64,000 nt of DNA from Bemisia tabaci (GCF_918797505.1 NC_092793.1:89540411-89604410); one strand, 5' to 3'; counted from the first letter of the stretch, positions 20,899 to 33,423 are shown. The notes: generated by a model not told the origin, from the sequence alone. Numbers and translations are program-made.

Positions 20899-23325
20899 CT
20901 ATGCCGGGTCAAGGACAGGGCAAATTTCAGAGATGCTACGTATCAAAGTGCCAGAGCTGGTCTTGATTGATGCTACTCTAGGTATGTTGTCATTACCTGG
21001 GTGAAGCTTTATAATTCTGCCCATTCTCCAAAGCAGAGGAGGCAAGAACTTATCTTTTAATATCACTAATGTATTGACCCTAATATTGGTTTGTTTTACC
21101 CATTTACATCTTTGTTGCTGCTGATGCAAATATTCCATTGACCAACGTTTCCAAAATTTTTCATATAATTTTTTAATTAACTTCCAATTTGTGACCGGCG
21201 AAGTTGGATATTCTGCTTTAGTATTTAATATATTGGTCATTGCAGAACCAATCAAGAAGTGTCCAGGAGTTAGTGGAGAGAGGTCATAAGGATCGTTTGA
21301 CATTGGCCAAAGAGGTCTAGAATTCAGGATTGCTTCAATTTTGTTAAGGATTGTTGAGAATTCTTCGAAATGAAGTACGTTTGTTGTTACAGTTTTGGAA
21401 AAATGATGTTTAAAACTTTTGACACAACTCTCTCATAAACCACCAAAATTAGGAGAGTAACTAGGGATGAACTTCCATTCAACCTGTTTCTCTTGCAAGT
21501 AATTTAAAATTTCAGCTGGAAGGTTATTTTCAAACAACAGGGGTTGCCTAAGATTATTTCTAGCACCAATAAACGTTTTTGCTTGATCCGAATATATTGT
21601 TAGAGGAATTCCGCGTCTAGATACATATCTTTGAAGTGCTAATAGGAATGAGTATGTACGAGGGTCATCCAAAAAGTAAGTTTCCCTACTTTGTATCTTC
21701 CGAACGAAAAGAGATAAATCAAATCGGTAAAAAGTCACATATTATGCATACTCTAAGCTTTAAAACAAGCTCAAGTTTTTAAAAATCAGCCAAGGGGTTC
21801 GCGAGTAAACTTAATTTTACTGAGACAACCTCCTGTCGCCGCGTGCCCACCTCCGGGGTCAGGATGCGCGGAGAGTCGATTATAGAAGACTCGAGTTATC
21901 GCCTCTATACATCACGTCAACAAGAAATGTTAAAGTTTTCATTGAGTAACTACCTTAATATTAGTTAGTAGTAGTTACCTTACTTTTTGACGTAGTCTCC
22001 ACATCTAATTGACATTTTTGGTATCATCACAGCAGCTTCTTGACGCCCTCCGCGTGGAAGATCTCGTCTTGGCTCCGAAACTAGTCATTGACAGCGATCT
22101 GCACTCCCAAATCAGTTGCTTTGCGTAGGGAAATTTTCCCCCAACCCTTCAAACTCTCGTACTTTAGCTTCATGTGACTTTTATTTGTTCCTGAGCGGAA
22201 AAACTTCCACGATGGAAGCGATTTTCAACCGATTCAGAGGTACAGATCGCTGTCAATGACTGATTTCAGAGTCAAGGCGAAAGCTTCTACGCGGAAGGCA
22301 TCAAGAAGCTGCTATGATGATACCAGAAATATCAAAAAAGATGTGGAGACTATGTCAAAACGTAAGGTAAGGTCTACTCAATGAAAACATTAAAATTCCT
22401 TGTTGATGTGATACATAGAGGCGATAACCCGAGTCTTCTATAATCGACTCTCCGCGCATCCTGACCCCGGAGGTGGGCACGCGGCGACAGGAGGTTGTCT
22501 CAGTAAAAATAAGTTTACTCGCGAACCCCTTGACCGATTTTCAAAAACTTGAGCTTGTTTTGAAGCTTAAAGTATGCTTAATATGTGACTTTTTACCGAT
22601 TTGATTTATCTCTTTTCGTTCGGAAGATACAAGGTAGGGAAACTTACTTTTTGGATGACCCTCGTAGTTAGATTAAATGTTATCTCCAAATGAACAGCTT
22701 TTGTAGCAAAGCATATAAATACAACAATATACAATAAATTAACAGCTATTTTGTTAGGTTACACGATCTTAATTTAGCATTATTTAACTCCTCACAAGTT
22801 AAGTGCCCAGTTCTTTTATTACTCCTTTGTAAGTTCTGCTTCAAATTTTCAATAAATCTAAGACAGTACGAGGTTACACGTAGTAACTTATTAAAACTTG
22901 AATATCTCAAAAATAAAAACATTGGCTCACAATTAACCGCACTCAAACAAACAATATCAACGTTTTGTGGCTCTACGAATATCCTAGGTGCAGCATTGGA
23001 AACAGCTTCAGCACTTCTAATGCATGGAGGACCAAACCACCATAAAGGGGATTCTCCCAGTTTTTTAGCATTGAATCCTCTAGTAAGAAGATCAGCAGGG
23101 TTCTCAGCTGAGGGTATGTAACCCCAGTTGTCAGTACATAGGTATTTTCTCATCAGTTCAACTCTACAGGATATAAATCCGTCTGTATTTGTGTTAACAT
23201 TTTTAATCCAACTTAGCGCAAATGTTGCTGTCAGACCACATCAATACATAATTTATATTTACATCTAATATACTTAAAATACGATACACTAGTTCAGCAA
23301 GCAACACCGCATAATTCCAATTGAA
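20899..23325 (-). pseudogene. BEL/Pao retrotransposon pol fragment
   Basis: Minus-strand pieces in order: RNase H region (from ~23320, with WSDSN, then 23153-22746 with ENPADLLTRG); the integrase core, whose KAVHLE motif lies just above the mariner insertion at 22664 and whose WKFIPSYSPNFGG follows below it; and the pol C-terminal domain (DUF5641-like) at 21303-20899 with SPLTPGHFLIG, WRMGRI and IRSISEICPV. Damage: the mariner insertion, a TGA at 21433-21435 where the family has Trp, frame breaks near 22750 and 23153, and loss of gag, protease and most of the RT upstream, where the Penelope-like fragment begins. Inactive. Confidence 0.85.
21659..22664. mobile_element. Palindromic mariner derivative in the BEL integrase
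   Basis: Ends CGAGGGTCATCCAAAAAGTA and its complement are flanked by TA on both sides (21657-21658, 22665-22666), as for mariner elements. Arms of ~450 bp (to ~22110 and from ~22235) are inverted copies. The inner arm translates to FYAEGIKKLL then, after stops, GDYV, resembling the C-terminal end of mariner transposase; the N-terminal and catalytic parts are missing. Thus a 1.0-kb foldback built from two 3' ends. Confidence 0.82.
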
Positions 23326-23337
23326 GAAAAGGACTTA

Positions 23338-24027
23338 CAAAGATTATACCACCTATCAATCAGCACTCTTTGGTAAAAAGCTCTGATGATAGGCAAAGCT
23401 AAGCTTATCGACGTCAGCGCGGGCATTACAAACTTGGTCCCTCATCTTGAGGATGTGGACCATTTCTAAGAGACACCGCGAAAAATCGTGCTTCTCAGTG
23501 GCCAAAATCCTAGCCCCTTCGAAGTCAAACCGATGATTTAAATTTTCTTCGTGCCGATGTAATGCAGTCTTTCCATTTTTATTGTATCGATGAGAATTCG
23601 GCCGCTTTTTAAGTACCCACTTCGTCTGACCAATGTACCCAATTTCGCAGTCCTGGCACTTGATATGGTAGACTACTCCCGGTACCTGTTCATCCTTAAG
23701 CTTAGATTTTAATTTAGACAAAAGAAAATTTAAATTATTATACAGCTTATGAACCACAGAGAAACCATAAGATTTTAAAATCCCAGCAAATACTTCAGAT
23801 AAAAATGGTACATATGGCAAAGAAATTAACTTCCCAAAATCCAGATTTCGTTGTTTGGGAGGCACAGTTTGTTTCCTTTTACTCGATGTTAAAACCTTGT
23901 GAAACTCTTGGTCAATAAGAGATGGAGGGTAGCAATTTTCGATTAACAAACGTTTTCCCGTTTCCATCACCTCATTGTGATACTTTGCATCACTGAGACG
24001 AATACAATAAAAATGAAAAGACTGCAT
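23338..24027 (-). pseudogene. Penelope-like element 3' part with GIY-YIG endonuclease
   Basis: The 223-codon frame 23356-24027 ends in a GIY-YIG domain: GVVYHIKCQDC, then GYIGQT and LKKRPNSHRYN, an LNHRFDFEGARIL block and LLEMVHI. The upstream ~100 residues resemble the thumb/linker part that precedes this domain in Penelope-like elements, which nick DNA with GIY-YIG and use an unusual reverse transcriptase. The RT itself is missing: the frame runs into an inverted partial copy at ~24020, so the first residues are probably chance. It abuts the BEL fragment on its other side. Confidence 0.85.
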
Positions 24028-24440
24028 TACATCGGCACGAAGAATATTTAAATCATCGGTTTGACTTCGAAGGGGCTAGGATTTTGGCCACTAAGAGGCA
24101 CGATTTTTCGCGGTGTCTCTTACGAATGGTCCACATCCTCAAGATGAGGGATCAAGTTTGTAATGCCCGCGCTGACGTCGATAAGCTTAGCTTTGCCTAT
24201 CATCAGAGCTTTTTACCAAAGAGCGCTGATTGATAGGTGGTGTAATCTTTGGAAATGCCGGTTTGGCTGAACTTTGTTTACCTGTTTTCAGTCTTACCTT
24301 GCTGTTAAGCGGCGGCTCATTTATGTGTAAATAACTTGTGTTTTTTTGTTTTTTTGGCGGTTGAAAAAGGGAATGTGAACCCCGAAACGTCCAGTCCAAA
24401 TTACTATTATTTACAGCCTGCACCACGTGTTCCTCTCATT
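24019..24440 (+). mobile_element. Inverted partial copy of the Penelope-like element and 3' region
   Basis: 24019-24246 is the inverse of ~23338-23570. Translated on + it repeats RFDFEGARILAT to the end LPKSAD. The following 3' region (24247-24440) contains CCCGAAACGTCC at 24381-24392, which resembles the GAAAC-GUC side of hammerhead ribozymes known in Penelope-like elements. A clear CUGAUGA partner is not seen. Confidence 0.7.
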
Positions 24441-25302
24441 TCATTTATGTATGTATGTGTGTACGTAACACTCAGATTTGTAAATTATGAGGAATAGGTG
24501 GATGTACATAATTTGGTATTACCTAATAGAGGCAGTGTATTGACGGTTAAACTAGGGAAACATGTACCTCAATTTGCGACGTCGTATACTTCTCGTCATA
24601 CTTTTACGTTATTAATTTAATTATTTATTAATTAATATTAATAAAATAATATTAATAGAAATTCGGCAATCAAGTATTGACCAATGCCACAATCGAAGCC
24701 GAAAGAATCAGGAAAAATAGAGTGAAAACCTTATACCTTAGACCTTGAACCCTGAGCGATGCGCCGCCGTTCCTCAACTATCGGAATGAGGAGCCCTACA
24801 CGAGTGTCCTATTGTTCTATTGTTTATTCGAGTCACTCAGGTAGAATCCCACACCTCGACGTTTCTAGCGGAAACGTCGTATCTCTCACGCTAATAACAT
24901 TTGACATAAGTGACATGAGCTTTGAAAGCTCTACAATATTGAAAATTTGGGGTTTCATAATTTTTTGCACGTCTACAGCTACTACAGATAACATACATGT
25001 AAGGATCATCCTTATCGGTCCGGTAGTTCATTAGAAATAGTGCTTCCAAGATTTTGCTTGTAGCGGTATAATATAGACTAGCCGTGATTAGCTCGCTTTG
25101 AGAGCTGACACGCCTAGCCGGGGAGTGCCCCTGGGCCCCATTTCTTCCCTTCGCGATTGAATTGCGACTCGCTCCGCGAGCGACCATTGCCCCACATAAT
25201 TTTTAACATTGATGAGAAGCCAAAATCTTCGTCTTCATCTTCTTTTTCACCAATTTTCACAGAGATCAATGTTCCAGGAGCCGAGACCGCATTATAGAGC
25301 GC
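24441..25302. other. No gene seen
   Basis: Includes a short tgtatgtatgtgtgtacg microsatellite-like stretch at ~24446 and AT-rich ttattaatta sequence at ~24610-24660. Frames at 24759-25034 and 24891-25187 overlap on opposite strands and match nothing known. Confidence 0.4.
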
Positions 25303-25800
25303 GGCCGCCACCTTCGATTTCGAAATGTTGAAAATCAGACCAAAACTTCGAGTTTCCCGTTGAAAAATACCTCTTGATACCGAATTTCACGAAAATCGAT
25401 CGAAGTAAAGCCAAAACATCATATGAGGCCACGGTTGCCATCGTGGATTTTAAAAATTATGAAATCGGACCAAGAGTTTGAGTTTCCCGTTGAAACATAC
25501 CTGTTCATGCAGAGTTTCACGAAAATCGATCAAACAGGAGTCGACTAAGCATTTTAGGCCACGGCCGCTATCTTGGATCTTGAAATTTTGAAAATCTGAC
25601 CGAAAATTCGAGTTTCCCGTCAAAAAGTGCCCTCAGATACCGACTTTCGCGAAAATCCGTCGAACTGGAGCCGACTTAGCATTTTAGGCCTTGGCCGCGC
25701 CATCTTGGATTTTGAAATATTACATATCTAACCAAAAATTCGAGTTTCCCGTCAAAAAATACACTCTCCCACTAATTTACACCAAAATCCGTCAAAAATA
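25303..25800. repeat. Tandem repeat, four units of ~125 bp
   Basis: Units begin near 25303, 25436, 25560 and 25690. Each has 'gccgc-atcttggatttt', 'gaccaaaa-ttcgagtttcccgt' and 'cgaaaatc-gtcgaac-ggagccgac'. The last unit is truncated. Non-coding. Confidence 0.75.
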
Positions 25801-26100
25801 CCCCCTAAAACCGGAAATTTCATCTATGATGCTGTGACGTCACGCGACAGGATTGAACCTGTTCGGTGCGGTGCGCGTGAACATGAACAACCGCGTATCC
25901 CCAATGCATTACTATACACAACTTTTCCCTCTTACGGGCGTCCTGGGCAACGTATTGGAATCGGAATAATTTTGATCAACTCCTCACGACGGTTGCTAAA
26001 CGTTTACCAAGTTTAAAGAAAATAGCTTCGGGCAATTTTTCTCCTGGGGGGGGGGGGGGGGCGCAGAGTGAGCCGGTACGGCAGCTTTATATAGAGTAAT
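25801..26100. repeat. Repeat related to 53800-54100, with a G run
   Basis: aatgcattactata...aacttttccctcttacg and 'tttaccaagtttaaagaaaat' have counterparts in the same order at ~53850-54000. A G run of ~16 bases is at ~26046-26061. Confidence 0.45.
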
Positions 26101-29100
26101 AGTCATTGTAAATGGACACAGATGCTACACAAAAGGAAAAAATGAAAGGAAAAGGAAATGAAATGAGTATACAATTACTTATGCAATCAGAGAGAATAAA
26201 ACAAAAACATCTAAGACATATACATGCGATGAAACTTTTAAAGAAAACACAAGTGAGCTCATAGCGATTCGGAACTCGAACTATACTATCGATGAGCAGT
26301 TTTTAGACCCCCACGCAACCAATAATCTTTTTAAAAGGAAGTAAAGATGAACTTTTGATACTTTCGCGGAAGGAGATCCAAGGTTGTCACTTTTCTCCAC
26401 CCCATGGGTCTGAGGTCCCAGTCAAATGCGTTTTTGAAAAAATGATTGATCCCAATCATTGCCTCATCTCCACATAATTATTAATGTGCAAATGATGGCA
26501 CGCTTCAGTAACAAGGTTCTGTGACAAAATCATTTTTGTCTTGAGAGTCTCCAAAATGTATAAATCATAGTGATTAGGAGTCCAACTAATTAGAAAAATG
26601 GCGAGCCGAATGTCACTCGCGTGGCGAGTGACCAGGGGTCCGGGGGGCGCTGCCCCTTAGTCAGCCGTGACGGACGCGAACGGCGAACGGCGAACGGCTA
26701 GCATTGTTAATTAGTCGTCACACCAAAAACTGCTTTCTCTGGAAAATCGTAGAAGGAGGTCCTCCCAAAAGTTGGCTACAGTACCTGGGATGAAGTAGTT
26801 CCGTGTTACGTATGTCCATCCAAACCATTCAATTTTTTATAAAACAGATGCCTGCGTTCTCCATCGTGTAAGACGTATATCCGTATACGTGATTTTTCTA
26901 GAGAATAATGAATTTCGGAGGTGAAATGTTTCAAATTTCTGTCAAATTCAGAATTTTGACGTGAGCAAGTGCACCTTAGGATACAAGGAATCAGAAAAGC
27001 CGTTCTCCAGAGAAACTACGGTACGACACGGCCTCCTTACGTTCTTATTCATGAGCATTACTCAATTTTACTTGCTATTTTCCCTTAACTTATAGCCCTT
27101 CTCACTGTTGTACCATGTACCTCAAATAAAATCTTTTCAATCTGTAAAAATTTGGTCTCCACAATCTGCCAACCCACCTTATATTTGCGATAAGAAAATT
27201 CCACACAGTACATTCATTCAAGCTGTAAAAAAAGTTATGTCATACTTGCGGTAAAAAAAGTGAGGCGGTACATTCACTCTAGCGGGAAAGAAAGTTAAGC
27301 GGTATAGTTTTATGTGCGGTAAAAAATAGTTTGGGATTTGCCATTGGGCAAGGACCACGTAACCTCAATTTCGGCTCCCATTTTTGACGTGTGAGGTGCG
27401 CTTACATCACTTGTTGCACATTAAATCAGAAAAATAACTTCAAACCCTACCCAAAATTGGCAAACTACACTTGCCATCACATGAAACTTGTAGTAATAAA
27501 TTTTGGTTGCACAAATGATTAAATTGACTAATCAATTAAAAACAATCAATATTAGTAGGAATGTACGAGCCTATCAAAACAAGTATTTCTTGGCCATATT
27601 GCCAAATAAAAAAAGGACAAATAAAAGAGAACATCTTCAATTACTTTACTGAAAAGGGGGTGATTATCATTGGTGATTTTGTTTTCTTTTTCTTTTTTCT
27701 TTCCCTTTGTAGAGAGATGATCAAGACAAGTACTAGAGTGAAGATTCAAAATAACTTATGAATACTTTCTTTATTCAAAAATTCAACATAATTCCCAGAA
27801 ATAAAAACAATGAACGAAAAAAAAAGAACATAGGTGAATAAAAAACAATATTGCGCATAAATTGTGTATAAAATAAATACCAAAATGATTTTTAAAAAAA
27901 GAGTTTTGTAAATTTTCATTCGTGAACATTCACAGCTTAGGAATGCATTAAAATCCAAAAAATTACTTTAAAAAATACAACATTCTGAGGAGATTGTTTA
28001 AAACATTAATAAGAAAATAATAACAATGAGGGATTAGGCTTTGTCAAAGAGGGCTGTTTGGTCAGTTTAGCTAAATTGATAGTACTAGTCAGAGATCAGG
28101 CGGTCAAGACTACAGGACTAAATGAGGTTAGATCATGCTAGCGAAGTACCTTTAGCAAGGTAAATTGCCTAGGTAAAGGGAACTCGGAGACGCTTTTTTT
28201 GTTGTTGATCCTCACCTCACATTTGAGAGAAAATTCAACAGGTCTTACGATGTTTTGCCATGAATATTAAAAACCGTGTACTTGCAGTTGATTCCTTCCA
28301 AACATTTGCAATGAAGATCAACGAACAAAACACCTGTAGAACTGCCTAATAGAGATCTCCTTAAAAAGGAAACTTTTTTTTCAATCTTCCTGTTTGCCGT
28401 GGCGATAAAAGATGGATTTCACTATAATTTGACGACATAGTATCGGCAACCCAAGAGATGTATTTAGCTTCTTGATAAATAAATCCTATACCGGCATGAT
28501 AATGAGGATGATTGATAGAACTGAGCAATCACATAACTCAATGCCCTTAAATCTTGTCTTGAAGACCGTCCATACATTACGTCGCCCAAGTAGAGGAGAG
28601 GGAGGGGAGTCCAGCAATGGGTGGGTCTCGCGATGGGTGGGTCTAGCGGTGGGTGACAGGGAGAGAGGAAGGGTCAAGCCAAGGCTGATGTAGGCTGTTA
28701 CATTCAGTAAAACTGAAGAGAAAATAAGAATAATAAACAAGATACCAAATGTGACAACCATGCGATCGCAGTGGGAAGCCACTGGATTGATCCTCTGGCT
28801 GAAAAGTATTTAGCAAGAGTGCTATAAATTCATAAATGAGGAAAGGAGTGAGAGAGATGACATTAAAATGATGAGCCAGCATTTTCCAGCAATAGAATAT
28901 TTTTAGAGCATTTCACCTTTTGAGTGAGTGGATCGAGACTCATTGCATGCCTACGTGTTTTTTCCATATCTTGTACTTCTTGTCATGTGACCGCGGAATG
29001 ACGTATTTATACTGAAACTGAAAATCTGGCTGAAAATAATGCTTGATTTTTATCAATTTTCTGCGTTTTCTGGAAGGGACGCTATGGATAATGTAATTCT

Positions 29101-29364
29101 TGGGGGGGGGGGGGTGTTGCCAAATTGCTGGATCCGCCTCTGCTTCATCTTAAAGTTTTATTGGGAGAGAAAATTGTCACCCTCCTGACATCGGCGGATC
29201 AAGCAAATTGGCAACATCGTCTTTTCTCCATTTAAACTTATAGAAATGCATCGATTCTTAGAGGGGCCAGGTGCTCCGATAAAACCCGATTATTTAGCAT
29301 AGGTTTAAATGGAGGCAATCCGGTTTTGCCAAATTGCTAGATCCGCCTCTGCCTCCTGACATAC
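26101..29364. other. No gene seen
   Basis: 3.3 kb without a convincing gene or mobile element. Noted: a 20-bp gcgaacggcgaacggcgaac-type repeat at ~26677-26698, an AT-rich part at 27490-28000, a short gggtgggtct repeat at ~28618-28660, and G runs at ~29102-29113. Frames at 28472-28882 overlap on both strands without a domain. Confidence 0.4.
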
Positions 29365-29725
29365 ACAAGTAGCAGTGATCGCGATAAGTTGCGATTTGAT
29401 CGGCGAATTTATCGCAATTTTATCGACGTCAATTTATTGCAATGTTATAGGATAAAAGATTTAGATAAATTGCAATTTTATCAATTTGCTATATAATCGC
29501 GAGAATATCGACGGTGATCTATCACGATATTTTCGAACAAAAAATCGTGATACATTGAGATACAATTTTGATTCTGTCAAACATAATATTATGGGGATAG
29601 AATTACGACAAGATCGGGGATAATCGGGGATCGGGATCGGGGATATAGATGATCCTATATAGCGATTTGCGACCTATATTAGCGATTTGCGACCTATATT
29701 AGCGATTTTCCTAGATAGCAATGTT
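29365..29725. repeat. Iterated TCGCGA/TTGCGAT block
   Basis: Begins acaagtagcagtgatcgcga and ends ctagatagcaatg. Between them variants of atcgcgat, ttgcgat and tatcgca recur; at 29660-29701 a 20-bp unit (agcgatttgcgacctatatt) is tandemly repeated. Same design as the blocks at 9.5, 11.7 and 16.5 kb. Confidence 0.55.
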
Positions 29726-31053
29726 TTGTCCATGACCTTTCACAAATTAAAGTTTAACATAAATAAAAGAGACGCAATAAATGTTTCAGTTCATACTCTG
29801 CCTACAACCTGAGTGCTCATGGTTTGGAGCCTGATATGATGAAGAACTAATAACCGACTTTCATGGAGGAGCTTAAATCAGACACAGCACCAATCCAAAA
29901 TAAATGCAAACAACTGCTACGCAGCAAAACTTAGAATACAAGAAAAATCAAAAGTAGAGAAAATGCTAAATACTTAGTGGAACGTTTACTTCAAAACTAC
30001 ATGATGACATTGCACTCGTGTTGCAATGCCTAATCAATAATGGACGAAAACAGCTTGGAAACGGGGAAAGGGACAAAAGACCTCACAAATGATAAAACTT
30101 CCAGTTTCTTATCTTAAACAGATAACGCAGTGTAAAAAAATATCTTGAAAGGGTAAGAACTTGGCAACATTAGATGTAAGCCCAGCAGCCAGGGTGGATG
30201 TCAAAGCGGCATAATGAGTATAAACAACATGGCATCTTGACAGTAACTGCACTTGTTCCTCTCACTGAGCATATCTTATTTGAAATGAGGATCATGATAA
30301 GACATTTAACCATGTGGGAAACAGTTACACTGTAGTATTTTTCCCTTCTCAAAATCTTTTGATACTATTTGGGATGGAGGGGGGGGGGTGTTCCTGCAGT
30401 TGATAGTGAGCATTTGAACTTCACAGAATTTTTAAGGCTGCTACGAAAACTAGATGGCTAATAACATACAGCCTACTATAGCCTGATGCAGTGTACGTAG
30501 GTAGTTACTTTTCCTTCATCTTTTTGGCTTCTCTTTTTACAAAATGATTAGTTAAGATAGCCTTAATACCGAGGTAGTTGAGAGAGAGCAATAAATGGCT
30601 GCAATTATGCTGAGTTCAAATTATTTCTTCCACTCACATCATCTGAAGGGAGCCTTGTGACAAGCTATTGAGATGAAAAATTAGCAACATCGATCACTAA
30701 ACAGAGCAGCAATTTCAACATTTTGCCCTTCTTAATCCATCAAATGATATCACTCAACTACGAATGGATTGGAAATTATTTGAGGTTTCCTAAAACTCTT
30801 TAATTTGGCTTTGTTTGTTGACTAATTTTTAGAAAAGGAAATTACAGAGCTAATCGAAAGACGACACAAGAGACATTAAATGTTAGGAAAGCTCAAAGAG
30901 TGACATATTCATTCCACACAGGAATTTTTTTGTTTAAATTAGACTTTCTTGCTTAAAACATAACTGGAAAAAAATACAACTTGGCATCCAAAAAGAAAAG
31001 AGAGAAAATCAGAGTTATAAAACTTATCTGAAGAAGTCTTGAACCAGCAGCTG
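29726..31053 (-). other. Downstream of SLC33A1; 3' UTR not delimited
   Basis: Follows the stop codon of the transporter gene on the minus strand. Part is presumably 3' UTR. A weak ATTAAA lies at 30799-30804 (minus). No other gene seen. Confidence 0.35.
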
Positions 31054-31233
31054 CTAGCTCTTGCGTCTTTTTCTTAAGCTAACACACCAGTCTGAAGTTT
31101 GTGCAGCTTGAAGTAATAGTATCCTTGATCGCATCAGGAAATACCAAACAACACCCACAAACGTACAGAAAATAACTTCAAAATAGTAACCATCGATGAT
31201 AGTTCTGCAAATTCCATCACCTCCTTGACATTG
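31054..31233 (-). CDS. SLC33A1: SLC33A1 last coding exon
   Basis: Starts after a ctttccag acceptor and ends with TAG at 31054-31056. It encodes 59 residues: GGDGICRTIIDGYY, a hydrophobic membrane segment (VIFCTFVGVVWYFLM) and a basic tail ending RKRRKS. The DGYY motif followed by a final transmembrane helix is where the family places its C-terminus. The exon begins at phase 0, matching the previous exon. Confidence 0.92.
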   Translation of the reverse strand, partial: QCQGGDGICRTIIDGYYFEVIFCTFVGVVWYFLMRSRILLLQAAQTSDWCVSLRKRRKS

Positions 31234-31617
31234 CTGGAAAGAAAAGACTAAATTAGTATGGAAAAAGTAAAGGTAGTTGCTGCCTGAAGTGCAGCTCATT
31301 TGTATGCAAAAAAGGCAGAGAAAAAGGCAGAAAATTTGAGCTCCCCAGTTTCCCATCAGTGCCAAACCAAGAAGAAAAAAAGCACCTCTAGAATTTCAGC
31401 TCCATTTGACAGACTTTAGAACTGACGCAAACAGATTTTTTAAAACAGTCGTGAATTATTTCAGGTGCCTTATGTAAGCGTAATCAACAGAAAATGCGCA
31501 GTTTTAAGTTTTCATGGCAAAACATCGTATTAGTTGTTGATTTCTCTCACCAGTGTGGGGCGAAAGTCAACAGCTAGAGAGCGTTTTCGGACTTCTAGTA
31601 CGGTTACAAATGAGCAT
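31234..31617 (-). other. Intron sequence, no other feature
   Basis: 3' part of the 8.7-kb last intron of SLC33A1. Nothing else recognised. Confidence 0.6.
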
Positions 31618-32225
31618 TTGTCTGCAGTATTGTGAAAAAGTGTGCTCTCTACATCAATCTCTTCGTCTTGATACGTAGAATCAGATTTTCGATGGTGTCA
31701 AGTTCAAAAATCAATCTGGCGCCCCCATTCAATATGGCACCCAAAAAGAGCGCCAGGGGGTGCACAAATTTTAAAATTTTTAAAAAGCCGATCAAGGTGA
31801 CGTTTTCTATGTAATTTTAGGCGCAGAATCCGAATTACACATCTAAAAAATCCTCCAACCTAAGTGGGGGACCCCAATTCCAAGATGGCGGCCAATATGA
31901 GCCCCCCCTCATCCAGTGCCATTAATTACCTGTGAAAGAACACCCCCGTCGGGGTATAAAGGAAATTCAAAAGTTTTCAACCCCCGGCGGCCATTTAGGG
32001 GGGAACCCTAAGCCCCGCCCATGGGTCCAGAACAATTTCTGACCTCATATTCGTTATTCTCGACCCAGAACACCTGTTAGCGGATCTGTCATACAGAATA
32101 TAAAGCCATCTAAGGCCATTTTCCCACTGGGGGAGGGGGGGCTCATTTTGGCCACCATCTTGGAATTAGAACCCCCAACTTAGGTCAGAGGATTTTTTGG
32201 ATGTCTCATTCGGATTTTGCGTCTA

Positions 32226-32935
32226 TAGTCTGTCCCAGATGGGAAGAGCGCTGGCTAATCAGAATAATTTGCACCATGTAGAAGCAAGGTATCGATCGTT
32301 CCATTGATAGCCAACTAATGACCGAGTCAACCCCGCACCGCACAAACGGTTGGTTATGAGCTCCGCGGCGCGTCAGCGTCTTGCGCCGGGCATCCGCTCC
32401 TGGGCCCTAGGGAAAAGCACCGTGCTGAGGCCTCGAGCATCGCGTTAGTTCCAGTGAACGCTATCTGGCTTCTTATTGGTGGATGCTAATCACAAACAAA
32501 CAAATAATTAAAAGAATATATTAAAGCAGTTTAAGCGTACGAAAAAGTCGCTATTACTCCACATTTCGTCGCTCCTATGACGTAAAGGCATATCTCAATT
32601 TTCAAGTGAGGCCTGTTGTCCATGTGGCTTCATGCTTTTTGGAGCTCAGGTAAAAATGGAGATGAGACCTTTGGTTAGAGGAGCGACGATTAATGGCAAT
32701 ATTCAGGGATTTAAATCGCCTATTCCGGTCTAGAAATGCAAAGGGAGTATGCGTTGCCTCAAGGTGGCTTGCGGCCCTCTGTACGACGCATGCGAGAGGC
32801 GACTAAATGACAGGTGACGAGGGTTGAGGTACCTCCAACCAGCCAAATTATTCTATCATTTATATATCAATCTATCAATTATATCAAAGCTAATTATTTT
32901 GATTTTCTAGCGCTCTTCCTATCTGGGACAGACTA
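32226..32935. mobile_element. MITE with TAGTCTGTCCCAGAT ends
   Basis: Ends pair over ~26 bp (tagtctgtcccagatgggaa against the complement at 32910-32935), with TA on each side. The 0.7-kb interior has no transposase frame. It interrupts the right arm of the surrounding foldback. Confidence 0.7.
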
Positions 32936-33423
32936 TAACATCACATATAAAACGACACCTTGATTGGCTATTTGAGAAAATTTAAAATTTGTTTACCCCC
33001 TGGCGCATTTTTGGGTGCCATATTGAATGGGGGGTGCCAGATTGATTTTTGAACATGACACCATCGAAAATCGAGGTAAAGAGGTATGTTCTTGGGCGGA
33101 AAAGACGTGTTGTGATCGGCTCCGCGTTTTTCTAACCTAAACCAAGTTTATACGTTGTTGCGAGACCTGATTTTAGTATCAATCGTTTCAGTTCGGAATG
33201 TAGTTTACTACTGTGAACTTTTGAACCTGTTATAAGTCCCCAGGGACTCGAAAACAGTAGTTTTTCAGTGACAGTGTAGTGGGTTTAGTGTTGTGCTATC
33301 ACTCAACATTGCCAACTCTGCCCACTCACTCGTCGATTTTTTCCGGTTCGCGCATGCGCATTAAACAGCAAATCCGGCAACATCGAAACTGATTAGCTCA
33401 AAATTATCAAATCAGAAGGAAAG

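Noticed and set aside
25303..25800. CRISPR array
   Set aside because: Repeats are ~125 bp, diverged and without distinct spacers; eukaryotic context.
28472..28882. Overlapping frames on both strands
   Set aside because: Low-complexity ggtgggt repeats drive the open frames; no domain.
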